DNA of 64,000 nucleotides from Allium sativum (taxonomy: Eukaryota > Streptophyta > Magnoliopsida > Asparagales > Amaryllidaceae), in NCBI GenBank assembly GCA_030737875.1, contig CM060911.1:92834599-92898598 (forward strand), given 5' to 3'. Position numbers and translations under genes: made by a program. Below the pieces are notes generated by a model. The model saw only the letters and a list, made by a program, of their open reading frames with translations. It was not told the DNA's origin and made no database searches. This document shows, piece after piece, positions 13,042 through 24,833 of this stretch. Position 1 is the first letter of the stretch. Each line of letters starts with the position of its first letter.

Positions 13042-13042
13042 A

Positions 13043-15142
13043 TTTAGTTTTGAGATCATTCACTTTGAGCCCCACCCATTTCTCCATGTTGTTAAAGATG
13101 TGTTTTAAATGGGAAATTGCTGTTATGGATGCTTTAGACACAACTAATAAGTCGTCAGCATAGATCAGATGGGTAACTAGTGGTTGGTGATTATAAATTG
13201 GCAAAATCCGGCTTCGTTCAGTAGCCAATTCCATCTGTAAAGTGAACCATTCCATAGCCACTGCGAACAAGTATGGGGATAGTGGGTCTCCTTGTCTAAT
13301 TCCCCTTGTACTAGTGATATATCCCTTAGGGACCTCATTGATTAAGATAAAGTACGTTGGGGAATTGAGGCAGAATCGAATTAGATTTAAAAGATTAGCA
13401 GGTATGCCCGTAGAGCTTAGCATGTGTATTATAAATCCTCGATTGACTCTATCATAATCTTTATGAAGGTCAATTTTAAGATAGATTTTGTCAGCACCTT
13501 TTTTGTTGAATTCTCTAACAAGTTCATGAGCCATAAGAGAATTTTCTGAGATAAATCTTCCTTTGATAAACGCACTTTGACATTGTGAGATTAGGTCTGG
13601 AAGCACCAAGTTTAATCTATTGCAAATGATTTTGCTAAGCACTTTGTACACCACATTGCAACATGCTATTGGTCTGTAGTCTTCAATTCTGGTAGGGTTC
13701 TGCACTTTGGGAATTAGAAAGCCTCTTGATAAGCATCTAACATCAGTTTTTTTTAGGTTTTTCCAGTGCAATTTGAAGAAGGATGCCCCCATTCCGTCAG
13801 GCCCGGGGCTGGAATCATTGTGGATGGAGAGCAAGGCACTCTTCAATTCCCTCTTGCTGATGTCAGCACCCAGCAGCAACCTCCCCTCAGCAGAGATTTT
13901 CCTTCTACACTCAACTCTGGGTAAGTCTTCATCATATGCCCCATTAAACAGGTCAGTGTAGTACGCAATGGCTGTGTCTTCTAGTTGCTTAATATGTTTT
14001 GTAGCATCCCCCAGTTCATTTAGATAATTAAAAAGATTGTTATAATGTTTTCTTTGCGACATTTTGGTATAGAAAAATTTGTTGCATTCATCTCCCTGTG
14101 TTAGCCACTTTTCTTTAGCTTTTTGCTTGATTTCCAGTGATTTTTTTGATAAAGCATCTTTGAGTTGCCTTTGCACTTCATAAAAGTCACTGTTTAGGCC
14201 ATCATTAAGTGGGTCTGCGTCTAGAGGGTTTTGAATATGTTCAAGTTGTTGTTGAAGTCCCTGAATTGCATCACCCTCTTTTGGCCTAAGCTTGTTCCAT
14301 TCTTTCAATCTGATCTTGGATTGTTTTATGACCATCACTACTTTGAACATATTGTTCCCATCTGGAATGCTTATGGCATTGAAATTGGTTGCATTGTGGT
14401 ACCCATGAATGAGATACCAGTGGTTTGCGTATTTGAAAGGCTTTCCTTTGGTATTCGTGGCATCATTAAATCTTATAAGCAGTGGAGAATGATCATTAGT
14501 GGATGATGCTAAGACAGTAGCGTTAATTCCATTGACCTGGTTTAGCAAGTTTGCATTTGCGAGTGCTCGATCAAGTCTTGATGATATTTTCTTGGCCTCA
14601 CCACTTCTCCATGTAAACTGCAGACCTGAATGTGGAATTTCTGATAATTTTATTGAATTCAGAAACTTGGGATAGCTTGAGGGTAAGTCCACCTTTTTTT
14701 TTCATTAGTACGTAGTACAACATTAAAGTCTCCTAAAACCAGCCATGGTGATTGCATTGTTTTGGCAGTTTCATTGATAGTTTTCCATAACTCTACTCAT
14801 TCAGAAGCCCAGTTGCTAGCATATACAAAAGAAATGTAAATGTCGAGTCCACCAACATTAGTTGCACGAATAGTAACTTGTTGTTTATCATAGTTCACAC
14901 ACACATTTCCAGCACAATACATTCTAAAAAATGACTATACGAACTTTTAACGAAGTATTAAGGTTATCACTAGTATGCCATTGGGTTCCCATATGGTTTT
15001 TGAAAAATTCCAAGCTATGTTGAGAAAACTTGTTTTCAAGAACCGCAATTATTGAGGGCTTATACTTTTCCCTAAAGTTGTAGAGGTCTAATTGTCGAGT
15101 GTCATTGTTTAGACCTCTAACATTCCAGCATAGGATCGACAT
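13043..15142 (-). pseudogene. LINE ORF2, N-terminal part: endonuclease and reverse transcriptase
   Basis: An L1-type non-LTR retrotransposon ORF2. Translation starts near 15142 with MSILCWNVRGLN, the first block of the APE-like endonuclease, and continues in broken frames through WLVLGDFNVVL near 14740. From 14692 it is open to 13043. RT blocks are visible: RPIACCNVVYKVLSKIICNRL, KIDLHKDYDRVN (catalytic Asp), RGIRQGDPLSPYLF, and IYADDLLVV (the YADD box). The stretch between FFKLHWKNLKK and GFLIPK is shorter than in relatives, suggesting an internal deletion. At 13043 the frame runs into the 9-kb insertion, and the remainder of ORF2 lies at 2850-3973. Catalytic residues remain, but frameshifts in the endonuclease make it inactive. 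Confidence 0.9.
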
Positions 15143-15357
15143 TATGATTTGGTAGCTTTGCTCCTTGTGACTGGAGCAACACTAACCATGCCACTGTTAG
15201 TAGCGACTTTCTTTTCCTTTTGTTTGAATTGCGCATTTTATATGTTGTTTGCTTCAGTAAACCAACTAATGTTAGGTTCATCTGTGTTTTCTTCTTCAGA
15301 CTCATCCAGTTGAATATCCGGCTTCTGAATATCATCCAGAGTCTCTGGTTCCTTATC

Positions 15358-16410
15358 CTACTCCACCACTTGACTGGGCTCCGCATGTTGACGATCTAGA
15401 CATGAGCCATCCGCCATTGCCTGAACCTGTTCCTGATTTCGATCTGGATCTCTATGAGATGCTACAGATGCTGCAGTCTCCAACACATTAGGTGGTGGAG
15501 ACAAGTTGATTGTAGATACTGTAGACGTGCTGGCTTCACTGTGTACAGCTCTTTTTGGCGAAGCCTGATTTTTGGATGTGTTAGCTTCAGGGAACTTTCT
15601 AACCCACATTTTGTCTAGTGTAACTGAAGAAAAATATGTAACTGAATGCCCAAAGCATTTGCATGTAGTACATCTAGGTGGGACAAACTCGTACTCTACT
15701 GATTGCTCATATATGTTTCCATGTTTATCATATGCTTTGATGTTTTTTGGCAGATCCGACTCAGCTGTAATTTCAATCAACACTTTAGCATAAGTAATTT
15801 TTTTTAACCATTTTTGTGTTTTCATCTATTTCCAGAGGCTTGCCAATTATACTGGCTAGTTTACTGATGCATCGTGCATTCCACAAAGCTAGGTTAAGAT
15901 TTGGGAATTTCACCAAAATTGGGTAGGATGTGAGCATATCGTTTTCAAAATTGAAATCTGCTACCCATTTCCTCATGAAAATTATCTTACTGTCGATGAA
16001 CCATGGGCCTCCTTTGAGTATCCTTTCATAATCATCTTTCAGTTGAAACTTGATCAAAAAGAAACCATTTTCCCTTGGGTAAACATCCCATGTTCCTTTA
16101 GGTCTCCACGACCTTTTAATATAGGCATTAAAGTAGACAAAATAAGGCCTTTTACCTGCCATGTAAACGTAGATTGAGTTTTCCCAAAGCTTATTCGATT
16201 CAGCATAGTCTAGATCGTCTATGAGCTGGTATTTAGCGTCTCCAGTTTGCAGAGGCTCAAAATACTGCAACTCTCTAGAAATTTTACTTGAGAATAAAAA
16301 ACGTCGGCCCAGTTTTTAGGGTTTTGATTAGTTGGCCTTTGAGAAACGCATGGTGATTGCCTGAGAATATCAGCAAACATTGTTTTCCCTTGCGTCATGC
16401 CTACTGCCAT
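15358..16410 (-). pseudogene. LINE ORF1 (DUF4283-like domain and zinc knuckle), frameshifted
   Basis: The start is taken at 16410 (MAVGMTQGKTMFADIL), just downstream of a GC-rich leader containing AAACCCTAGCCGG near 16435-16452. After a frameshift near 16260 the next frame holds the plant LINE ORF1 domain, with FLIKFQLKDDYERILKGGPW and FMRKWVADF. It shifts again near 15800 to a frame with a retroviral-type zinc knuckle, VPPRCTTCKCFGH, in which the expected last Cys is Phe. A Ser/Pro-rich tail follows. ORF1 of this type is expected to bind RNA and form the LINE ribonucleoprotein. It lies directly upstream of ORF2. Two frameshifts and the altered knuckle mark it as dead. Confidence 0.8.
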
Positions 16411-16510
16411 CCGCCGCCGTCGTCTTCTTCATTTTCTCCGGCTAGGGTTTCTGGGGGGAAGGGTGTGGCCGCCATTTATATAGTACTTGAATGTTACCAA
16501 AAATTCTTTC
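16411..16510 (-). other. LINE 5' leader
   Basis: Minus-strand GC-rich leader ahead of ORF1, with CGGCGGCGG next to the start codon and AAACCCTAGCC near 16440, both common in plant L1 5' UTRs. The exact 5' end and target-site duplication of the LINE were not resolved. Confidence 0.45.
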
Positions 16511-16534
16511 ATATATATATACATACATACATAC

Positions 16535-16620
<86 letters not shown>
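16510..16620. repeat. AT dinucleotide microsatellite
   Basis: About 110 bp of ATAC/AT repeats, mainly a long AT run from 16551 to 16618. It lies between the LINE leader and the resumed C LTR. The overlapping open frames on both strands are artefacts of the repeat. Confidence 0.95.
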
Positions 16621-16621
<1 letters not shown>

Positions 16622-18858
16622 TTCTTTTTATAAATCAACGGCCTAAGCCCAACCAATAGAAAGCCCATTCAAAATTTTCACTCGCCTACCTACAATGTTC
16701 TTCTTCTTCTTCTCGAATTTAATAACACAACGTTGCTCTTCATATTGCCATTGTTGTGCTCTTCTTACTTCCACTACTCTCTCTCTACTTAACGCAGAAG
16801 CAAATAAAAATCACCCTTCTAATCCTCCTTCGATTCTCCTTCTTCTCACACTATTATCGAAGAAGTCACACGCGTCCATCTCAATTGCATTTCGAAACTT
16901 CCACGGCCTAGCAGGAAAAAGTTCAAACTCGTTAATCATCCTATAGAAAACTCTCTCCACTCATCACCTTCAATTGCAGCTCGCACACCACCCCCAGAAC
17001 TCGACATGGACCTCCACTATAGTATACTGAAACCATCCTTCTCCAGCTACTTAATATTCAAACCGCACTGCCTCTTTCTCTTCACCATCAGCTCTCAGTC
17101 AAAGCCATGAATCCTCCCTCTCTCGATTTGACAGTAAAAATCATGGCATGCCGCCATTCTAACTTCCCATCACCTCTTCCCCGCAGCGGCCACGTCCTTA
17201 AACATAAGCACGGAGCTCCACACACACAACGCGTCCTTCGCCTTAATGCTCAGCCCGTCCCAAAATATAGTGATATATAAGAATGGAATCATCCCATACC
17301 AACTCGTTTTAACTCGCAAGCCGTATTCTTTTCGTGATTTCCAAGGCCCCATTCGCTGCAGCATCTTCATGTATATGTTCTCACTGTTTTTGGAAAAAAA
17401 CAAGCTTTAGGCCACTGTCATATATCGAGCTTTAGTGAAATATTTATTGGGTCCAATAAAATGTACCTAGGATCGAAGAGCGTGAGCTTACAAACCTAAA
17501 ACAATCAGTTTCATGATTGTATGTCGGGTAAAGAATTTGATTTGAATTTTTCCTTGAGGCCATTAAAAAGCTTCGGTCTGAAGCTTAGAGAAGGAAAAAA
17601 AGAGGCTTGCTATTGTATAAATACAGGAAGAAAGATAAGATCAACGTCAGGTTTCACAGGCATTAACATAGGTCGGCTTTAAGATGGGCTAAAGATTTTT
17701 TTTTAAATTTATTCCCATTCGAAAGACAGGTTTGTTGAGTTGAAAAGGGGGGTTGTACAAATTTTTAGGGTGGGGTTCAGAATTGAAAACATACGGAAAT
17801 TCGACAAAAATTTGTTAGATAGGTTTGGATATTTATTTTATGTTTTTAAAAAGTTTAACGTACCTGTTATGAAAAATTCCGTTCACGAATAGACTGCTAT
17901 GGACAAAAATAAAAATACCATCATGTCAAGCGATGTGCCACGATCCCAAAAATGTAATAATGTAGACAAGTTAACTTATTTTGTGAAATCCCAAAAATGC
18001 CGATATAGAGTGCAAAATGCGTTAGACGAAAAGTTGCTTATTTTCCAAACTAAAAATTATGGAAAAGTTCTATAATTTTTTTTGATTTACGTGTGGAACC
18101 TAGGACTTCACTCAAGCCATTGCTAGTCGGCCTTAGTAAACCCCACGGATAGTGATATACCCCGATTTTTCAACGCCTTCACACTACCTAAGTAGTCACC
18201 CCCTAGAAATTGGCAGAGGTAGCCCTCGAACCAGAGACCTATGTCTCGTCCCAATTCGTCCACCTCTAGCTAGAAAAGTTCTATAATTTAAATTATCAAT
18301 ATGTCTTAAAATATTGTCCAAATTTGAAATTAATATTATATTATATTTTATAAATCGTTATGGTTTATAAACGGTTTCATAGGCATTTTATGAAAATTTG
18401 ATTTGGACATAATGTACAATATATAAGACGGAATCTCGATTTTTCACTTTCATTTGAAAATTACAACTTAATAGATTCGGACGTTTCTTGTTTCGAAGAA
18501 ATCTGACTTATAACGAACCCTATATATTCATTTAAAGTTGAAAACGTAAAATTACGAACTACCGCGACGTTACGATCTCTTTTATTATTATATTTAAATT
18601 AATATGATCAAAAGTCGTTATAAATAAATTCACTCTTTATAAAATTTCAATTCTAGACTGAATTAAATCTATTAAATTATCCAATTTACACCATACTGCC
18701 GATTCAACTATTTCTGACCATTCCGGAATTTAAATTTTCTTATTCCACTATTTATATTAATTAACCATTCAAAATATTTGAATTGAAATCATTTAGTTAC
18801 CAAACCACTATATTAAAAAAAATTAATTATTAAATCATTACAATTTCGAGATATTACA
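16621..18858 (-). mobile_element. Element C, 3' LTR, right segment (terminal part)
   Basis: Continuation of C's left LTR after the LINE. It ends at 18858 with ...CGAGATATTACA, followed immediately by a polypurine tract on the minus strand. Positions 17870-18858 align in order with the B LTR end at 58840-59485 (shared GACTGCTATGGACAAAA, GTTATGGT.TATAAA, CTTGTTTC blocks). A GC-richer block at 16690-17400 occupies the same relative place as the GC-rich leaders in the other LTRs. A SINE interrupts the segment at 18079-18272. Confidence 0.7.
18062..18289 (-). mobile_element. tRNA-derived SINE with 17-bp target duplication
   Basis: The SINE body is about 18079-18272 on the minus strand. GAAAAGTTCTATAATTT occurs at both 18062-18078 and 18273-18289 as the target duplication. 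On the minus strand the body starts CTAGCTAGAGGTGG, resembling a pol III A box. It has GGTTCGAGGGC, a B-box match, at 18222-18232, and ends in an A-rich tail seen as a T run near 18076-18083. The related B LTR lacks this segment at the equivalent place (near 59030-59060), so filled and empty paralogous sites are both visible. Confidence 0.85.
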
Positions 18859-20339
18859 TTTCTTCCCTCTTAAAAGAATTTCATCCTCGAAATTACTAAG
18901 GTAGAAAAATGCTACAATCCCTATTAACTAAATTAAAAATATGTTTTACTTCTTAACTTAAGTTTAAACTAAACCAGTTAATTTCAATTAAAATATTAAT
19001 TTATTTCTACTAACAAAAATTTTAAAAAATTTCTGAAAATTTTAAAAAATTTCTGAAAATTTTCTAACTTCTTAAATTTTCGAAAATTTTGCCAATATCT
19101 ACTTTGCACGACTCAATCGGTACAACTACAACTCGCCTCTCTAGGCCCTCTCCAATTCAAAAGAAAATCAAACAGCCAAGCGGTTTCCAAATAAGCTCAT
19201 AAATCTCATACTCAGTTAAAATATAAACTTGTACCTTTTTGTCGGGCATTACTATATCTCTTCAATTTGCTACCACTTCAAAATACACAAATGCATTTGC
19301 AATTGATCCCCACTCGACTCGTCCTCAGATACAATCATTCACTTATACCCAAGACAAATTTTATTTCAAACTCAAGTTTCATCCTCGATTCCAAACTCTT
19401 ACTCAACAATTCAATTCCATTCCATATTACCTTTAATCTAATCGAATTTTATTTAACTTAGATTAAGTTAAATTACCATTCCAATTTAATTAACATCAAA
19501 AGTGAAATTCAAATTCATGGGTTTTATTTCAAATTAGTTTTAAATCAAATATGTTTACATATAATAATAGCAATTCAAAACATTTGAAAGCATTTCAAAA
19601 CACAATCTTTGGTAGTAATCCATCACTTTGAAACTCGAAAATGAACATTGATGATGTCGTTATCCATCATCGATATTATTTTCCAACCACTAAAGTGAGT
19701 TCAATACTGTATCATTTCTAAAATTCATTTTAAAACACTTCCATTTTAAAATTATTTCAAAATATCCTTCACAATATTTAGAAAACAATTCAAAATCTAC
19801 CTAGGATTTTAAATTTTCCATATATTTAATCCAATATTCATTTATAAAAACCTTTCCAAGTTTCCAGAGTTTTATTTCAATTTTAGTTTTAAATTCAGAT
19901 TTAATCCATTTGATGTTATATATTACACTTATACGAGTTCTGATTGGTTATTTATAACCATCTTAGTTATAATTTTATTCGATTATAATAACAACCAACA
20001 CATCCAATATATTATAATAATCCCAAGATATATACTTCTTCTATATCAAATATATTTTGGGTAAAATTATCTCATTTACCATCTTTCAACATACTATGTC
20101 GGTTCATCGTTTTCGAGTGTTTTGAAACCCCTATCGACATTGTGGTGCCCCACCGTCGACTAGAATTCATAAGTCACTCAACCAATAAATCTCCATAATA
20201 TAAATAATTTTAATCAATCTGTAAATACGCTATCTCGTATATATACATTCAAACCCAATCTAAGGTATTACTAACCCCACCACTATTGGGTCATGCTACC
20301 GAGCCAAGGTAATCACTTAACCTTCAACTCTGATACCAC
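18859..20339 (-). mobile_element. Element C, non-coding internal domain (1.48 kb)
   Basis: Bounded on the left by the polypurine tract (minus strand CTTTTAAGAGGGAAGAAA, about 18859-18876) and on the right by the primer-binding site at 20327-20338. No gag or pol similarity is visible and there is no long ORF. The polypurine-proximal block (CTTAAAAGAATTTCATCC) is shared with B and, in diverged form, with A and D. The block GTACCTTTTTGTCGGGCA near 19230-19248 is shared with the internal domains of B and D. C is therefore a non-autonomous LTR element. Confidence 0.75.
20327..20338 (-). promoter_or_regulatory. Primer-binding site of element C
   Basis: On the minus strand TGGTATCAGAGT, complementary (one mismatch at the last base) to the 3' end of initiator-Met tRNA. 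It sits one base from the 5' LTR that starts at 20340, which fixes the minus-strand orientation of the element. Confidence 0.85.
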
Positions 20340-21698
20340 TGTAACGGCCCATGGGATTTTTGATCTCGAAAATTGACATAAATACAACGTTAGTTATTCA
20401 AGAATCGAAAATACCGGGTCATGTATAGAAAGAAGTTAGAAGGTGAGAAAAATAAATAAAGTTAGAATATAAGAAGAAGAAGAAGAAGAACAAAATAGAA
20501 CAAAATCAAAGTAAACACAAATCTCATAGCAGAACGAATAAAATATAATATATAACATAACTTTGAAATACAAAACTATATTTGTACTCACATACTATAT
20601 CAGAGTACAACACATGGACATCCCAATGGAAAATAACTCTAAATAACTAACGGTGAAGCCTTCTACACCCAAGAGTTTAGGGAAAAAACCAAACAAAATG
20701 AACTCTGGGTCATTCATGGGATTGGTGTGAGTAAACTCCAACCATATTGTTTAACTTTGAAAAAAATCCTTTTGAAAGAAGAGGATATTAGTAAGACCAG
20801 CTCACGCATAAACATGGACAGTTTTTACCTTACCATAACCCAATACGTTTTTAGTTGGAAATTCGGTGATATTTTAATAGTGTCTATCAAATAAATAACC
20901 AAATAGCAGAACGTTGTATCTCACGCTCTACATACATAGTATAAAATAAAAAACCATAGGGAACTTATTTGAGATTGGATTCTAACTATGAAAAAGTATG
21001 GGACCACCTTCCGATCAGTGTACTCTAGAGGTGATACACTGGGGTTCAACAAGAACATCTTGTAACTCGGCCACTCATGACCGGTTACTCATTTAGCTTG
21101 AGTAGACCGAATGTATTATCACCCACGGTTGTCGGCCATCCAACCGCAACCCGTAAGGTGCATAATTGAAAGAAGAACAAATGGATTTTATCTAGATCAG
21201 TGACAATACACCCTGCTTGGGTATGACCCAACTAGCCATGCTGCCTGCCCGATTTTTGTCATTTCCTGGTAGTGAGGCTTGAGGCTACGTTACTTTTTAG
21301 AACATCTCGCCACCATTCACTTTGAATGCTAAATCATCAAACCCGTCAAATCACTAGTTGATCTTCCCAAAAATATTATGTGTATAATAAGCTAAGAGAA
21401 ACGAATTCCTCCACCACCAAACGTATACCTTGGAAAGATCATCTTATCTAATCTGCTTAGGAATACTCTGTCAGACATTCATCCATACAAGTTTTCCTGG
21501 GACTAGACAACCTAAAGGCACTATCCTATGAACAAAATAGCCCTTGCACTTTACTCTATCTTCAATTATCTTCAGTATAATCTAATTCGCAACGCCTATG
21601 CCTATATAGAGTGGTTTTCGGATATTAAATCCAACTGGTCTCTCCGTATTGACAACGATGGTCAAAAGGAAAACTTTGATAGTCGGTGATTTAACTAT
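20340..21698 (-). mobile_element. Element C, 5' LTR (interrupted by B)
   Basis: Begins TGTAACGGCCC directly after the primer-binding site and runs to 21698, where element B is inserted. The last 102 bp match 525-626. It carries a GAAGAAGAAG run near 20470 and, near 20670-20730, reverse-orientation blocks shared with the other LTRs (ACCCAAGAGTTTAGGG, GGGTCATTCATGGGATTGG). The bases before B are ACTAT. The rest of this LTR should follow B beyond the window. Confidence 0.75.
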
Positions 21699-24600
21699 TG
21701 TAGTGACCCCGGAATTTCGACACTTGAATCTAGACACCAACACATCCTGAATCCAAACTCAAGTATCGAAAACCCAGAAAGATAATGGAAAGAAGATAGA
21801 GGGTGAGAAAAGAAAGAAAGAACTGTTAGAATAGAAGAATAATAAGATCAGAGTCTCACAGTGAAATGGACAAAATATAAAAGTCAATTATACTTTATGC
21901 AAAAAGAACTGTACATATATGATTGCACATCAGAGTATACATTCATATCAATACAACACACAGAGAAAATAAACTAGTACCAGTAAATATATGGAATATG
22001 TCTAAACTTCAACTCCTTTTCTGGAACTCCAAGCGAAATCTAACCTGAGAATATACTCGACCTGACCCGAGCCCATTTGAAGCAAAGCAAAATTCACCCA
22101 GATCAGTCTGGAATACTTTCAGTGATGGCAAACAACTTGTTTAACTTTGAAAATCCTTTTTAAAAGAAAATGATAATAGTAAGACCAGTCTGCACATAAA
22201 CATGAATGGTTTTTACCTTACTATAACCCAAAACATTTTGAAATCAATATCTTATTCTGATATTAAAATAGTATCTAAGTACAAGTAAATAGAATCTAGT
22301 AGAACACTTGCATCTCACGCCCCACATATATAGTATACAATCAAAACCACGGGAGCTTATTGGAGATTGGATTCCGACTATGACAAGGTATGGAACCACC
22401 TGCCAATAGTGTATATCCAGAGAGGAATACACTGGGTTCAACAAGAACGTCTTACAACCCGGCCCACACATGACCGACCACTCATTTCTCTTGAGTGTAT
22501 CGAATATATTGTCACCTTACGGCTGCGTAGCTACCGTTTCTCGGGAGACAGAAATGAAAAGAAGTAACAAATATGAATATTCTCTAGATGGTGACAATAC
22601 ACCCTAATAGGCGTGACCTACATAACCATGCTGCCTACCCGATTTTTTGTCATTTCCCAGTTGATGAAGCTTGAGGTTTAAAATCTTCTTTTCGGAACAT
22701 CTGGCCACCATTCACTTTGAATGCTGCATCTTCAGATCCTCCAGAAATCACTAATTGATTTCCATAAAAATGCTTTAGTGGTTAAGCTAAAGAAGTTTCC
22801 CTTCTATGCCACTAACTTGGTACGTTTGATGAAAGCAATGTACGCGTCCCCCTTTGGAAATACTGTCAGACATTCGTCCATACAAGTCATCCAGGAACAG
22901 GATGAACCGAAGGCACCCTCCTAGCACATCATAGGAATCACCCTATAGATCAGTCGCGAGTTGTCCTTGTAATCTGTATATTTCAATCACGTCAAAATCA
23001 CTATCAAATATAGATCTCTAGGGATCAGCTAGAGAAATTCAACAGTAGTTCCTCTGCTCATGAATATTTACGGTCATTAATTGCTCCATCTTGATCAGCA
23101 TCTTCCACGTTTTCTTATTCATTGGTCGGAATGGTTTTCGAATATAATTTCAATCCTGATCTTTCGGTACCAATAACGTTGGGCCAGATTTTGATAGTCG
23201 GTTATTTAACTATCAAAATAAACAATCATAAAAATGAAACAGATCCATTGGTTTATTACCCAGCATCACTTGGCCATTTAAAATAATTTATCATTCCTAA
23301 TATATTAATATCCTTAAATCATTTTATTTATATACTTGGAAAATTATCTTAAAACCATATCCAATTTCTCGTTAACTACCATTTCAAAACATTTGTTATA
23401 ACATTACTTATTATCTATAATTTGGAAATCGATTCAACTTATCAGCGTAAAACAATCGTTACGAATCTCCTTTTGTTTCCGTTATTTGAACACAATAATC
23501 GTCGCTTATCATTTTAGAATGAACTCATTCTAAATCTCATTTCTTACCTTTGAAAATGTGGTTATATTCTCACCAATCTCCTCTTATATATTTCTATTAT
23601 GGAAATAACATTTCACATCCTCAAGCCCCTTTTATTTCCTTTTCATATTTGGAATCCCATCATTTTCCAATAATGTTACATTATTATTTCTCAAAATAAA
23701 TTTACTTCCAACATCTCACCCATTACAACTAAAATCATCCTTCGATAATCTTGAAGTTGTTCAGGTTGGGGTATTTTAATTACCTCTTAGACCTTGATCA
23801 ACAACGTTCCTATCTTAAGATTAATATCAGTTGCAATACAAAAACCGATGTTCATTCCCAATATCAAATCAAATCCCATTTTAGTTATACTTTAATGAAA
23901 TCTCATCGCTTATTAATATAATGAATTTATATCGCATCTTTTTTAACTCTACTCGTCTCACCCCTTTTGTTTCAAACCTGAGTTTCCATTTTTACTTCCC
24001 ATTTAGTTCCTAACCGTAAATCAGTAAGAAACTAATTTCCTAAATATCAACCCCGAAGCCCCAAACAAACATCAGATAAATATTCAGAAAATCAGTTATC
24101 TCAACTGATCCCGAGTTAAGTTCAAATTCTTCAATTCCAAATCCTGGCTTTTTCTTTATTCAAATGTCATTTCTAATAACACATTTCAATAATATATATT
24201 CAATAGAAATTCAGGTCTTATAACTTCACAAAATAATGGATTTCATATAATCCAATTAAATATAATTCAAAGATAATTAATAAAACTTTTGTTTAATAAT
24301 AATAACTATCATTATACATCAAAACGCTTAAGTATTCATTTACCATAACATGGCTTTTAAACTTCACACACTTCCATTTCTAGATTTGCATTCCCAAAAG
24401 TATTCCTTCAATTATTATTAAATAACCAAATATCAAATTTTAACATTTACTAATAAAATAAAAATGGTTTACTTCACCATTAACTATTCCCATTAAATTA
24501 ATAAACTAATTTAATAAAACAATCTCAATTAACGTAACCTCTAAACATGATTTATTCGTTAATCAGTTCCACTTAGAGCTGTCCATTAATTAATAATATA

Positions 24601-24798
24601 TTTAATTAAAATAATTCCATTCACTTTGATTATTATTAAATAAATAATAATCAATATTAATATAAACCCATTCTAATTGTTACGTTAATTATGGCCACTT
24701 GAATTAGCATAATAAAATCGTTTAATAATCACTTAATAAACACGTGCTTCGCGCACGATAGATTTTGGTAAAAAATAGTGATTAATGGTTAACACAAT

Positions 24799-24833
<35 letters not shown>

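Larger units (their letters stand above)
3974..13042. mobile_element. 9.07-kb insertion splitting the LINE
   Basis: The two LINE halves end and restart on the same 7 bp, TTTAGTT, at 3967-3973 and 13043-13049. Everything between is therefore best read as one insertion with a 7-bp duplication (8 bp with one mismatch). Contents in order: a short unique edge, the hairpin array (4084-5195), unassigned AT-rich DNA, a DEAD-box helicase pseudogene on the plus strand, more unassigned DNA, and a CACTA-like subterminal region ending CCTTTTCTGGTGTAGTG at 13025-13041. The left edge does not begin with a matching CACTA inverted repeat, and 7 bp is not the usual 3-bp CACTA duplication. The element class is open, and a composite of several events is possible. 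Confidence 0.6.
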
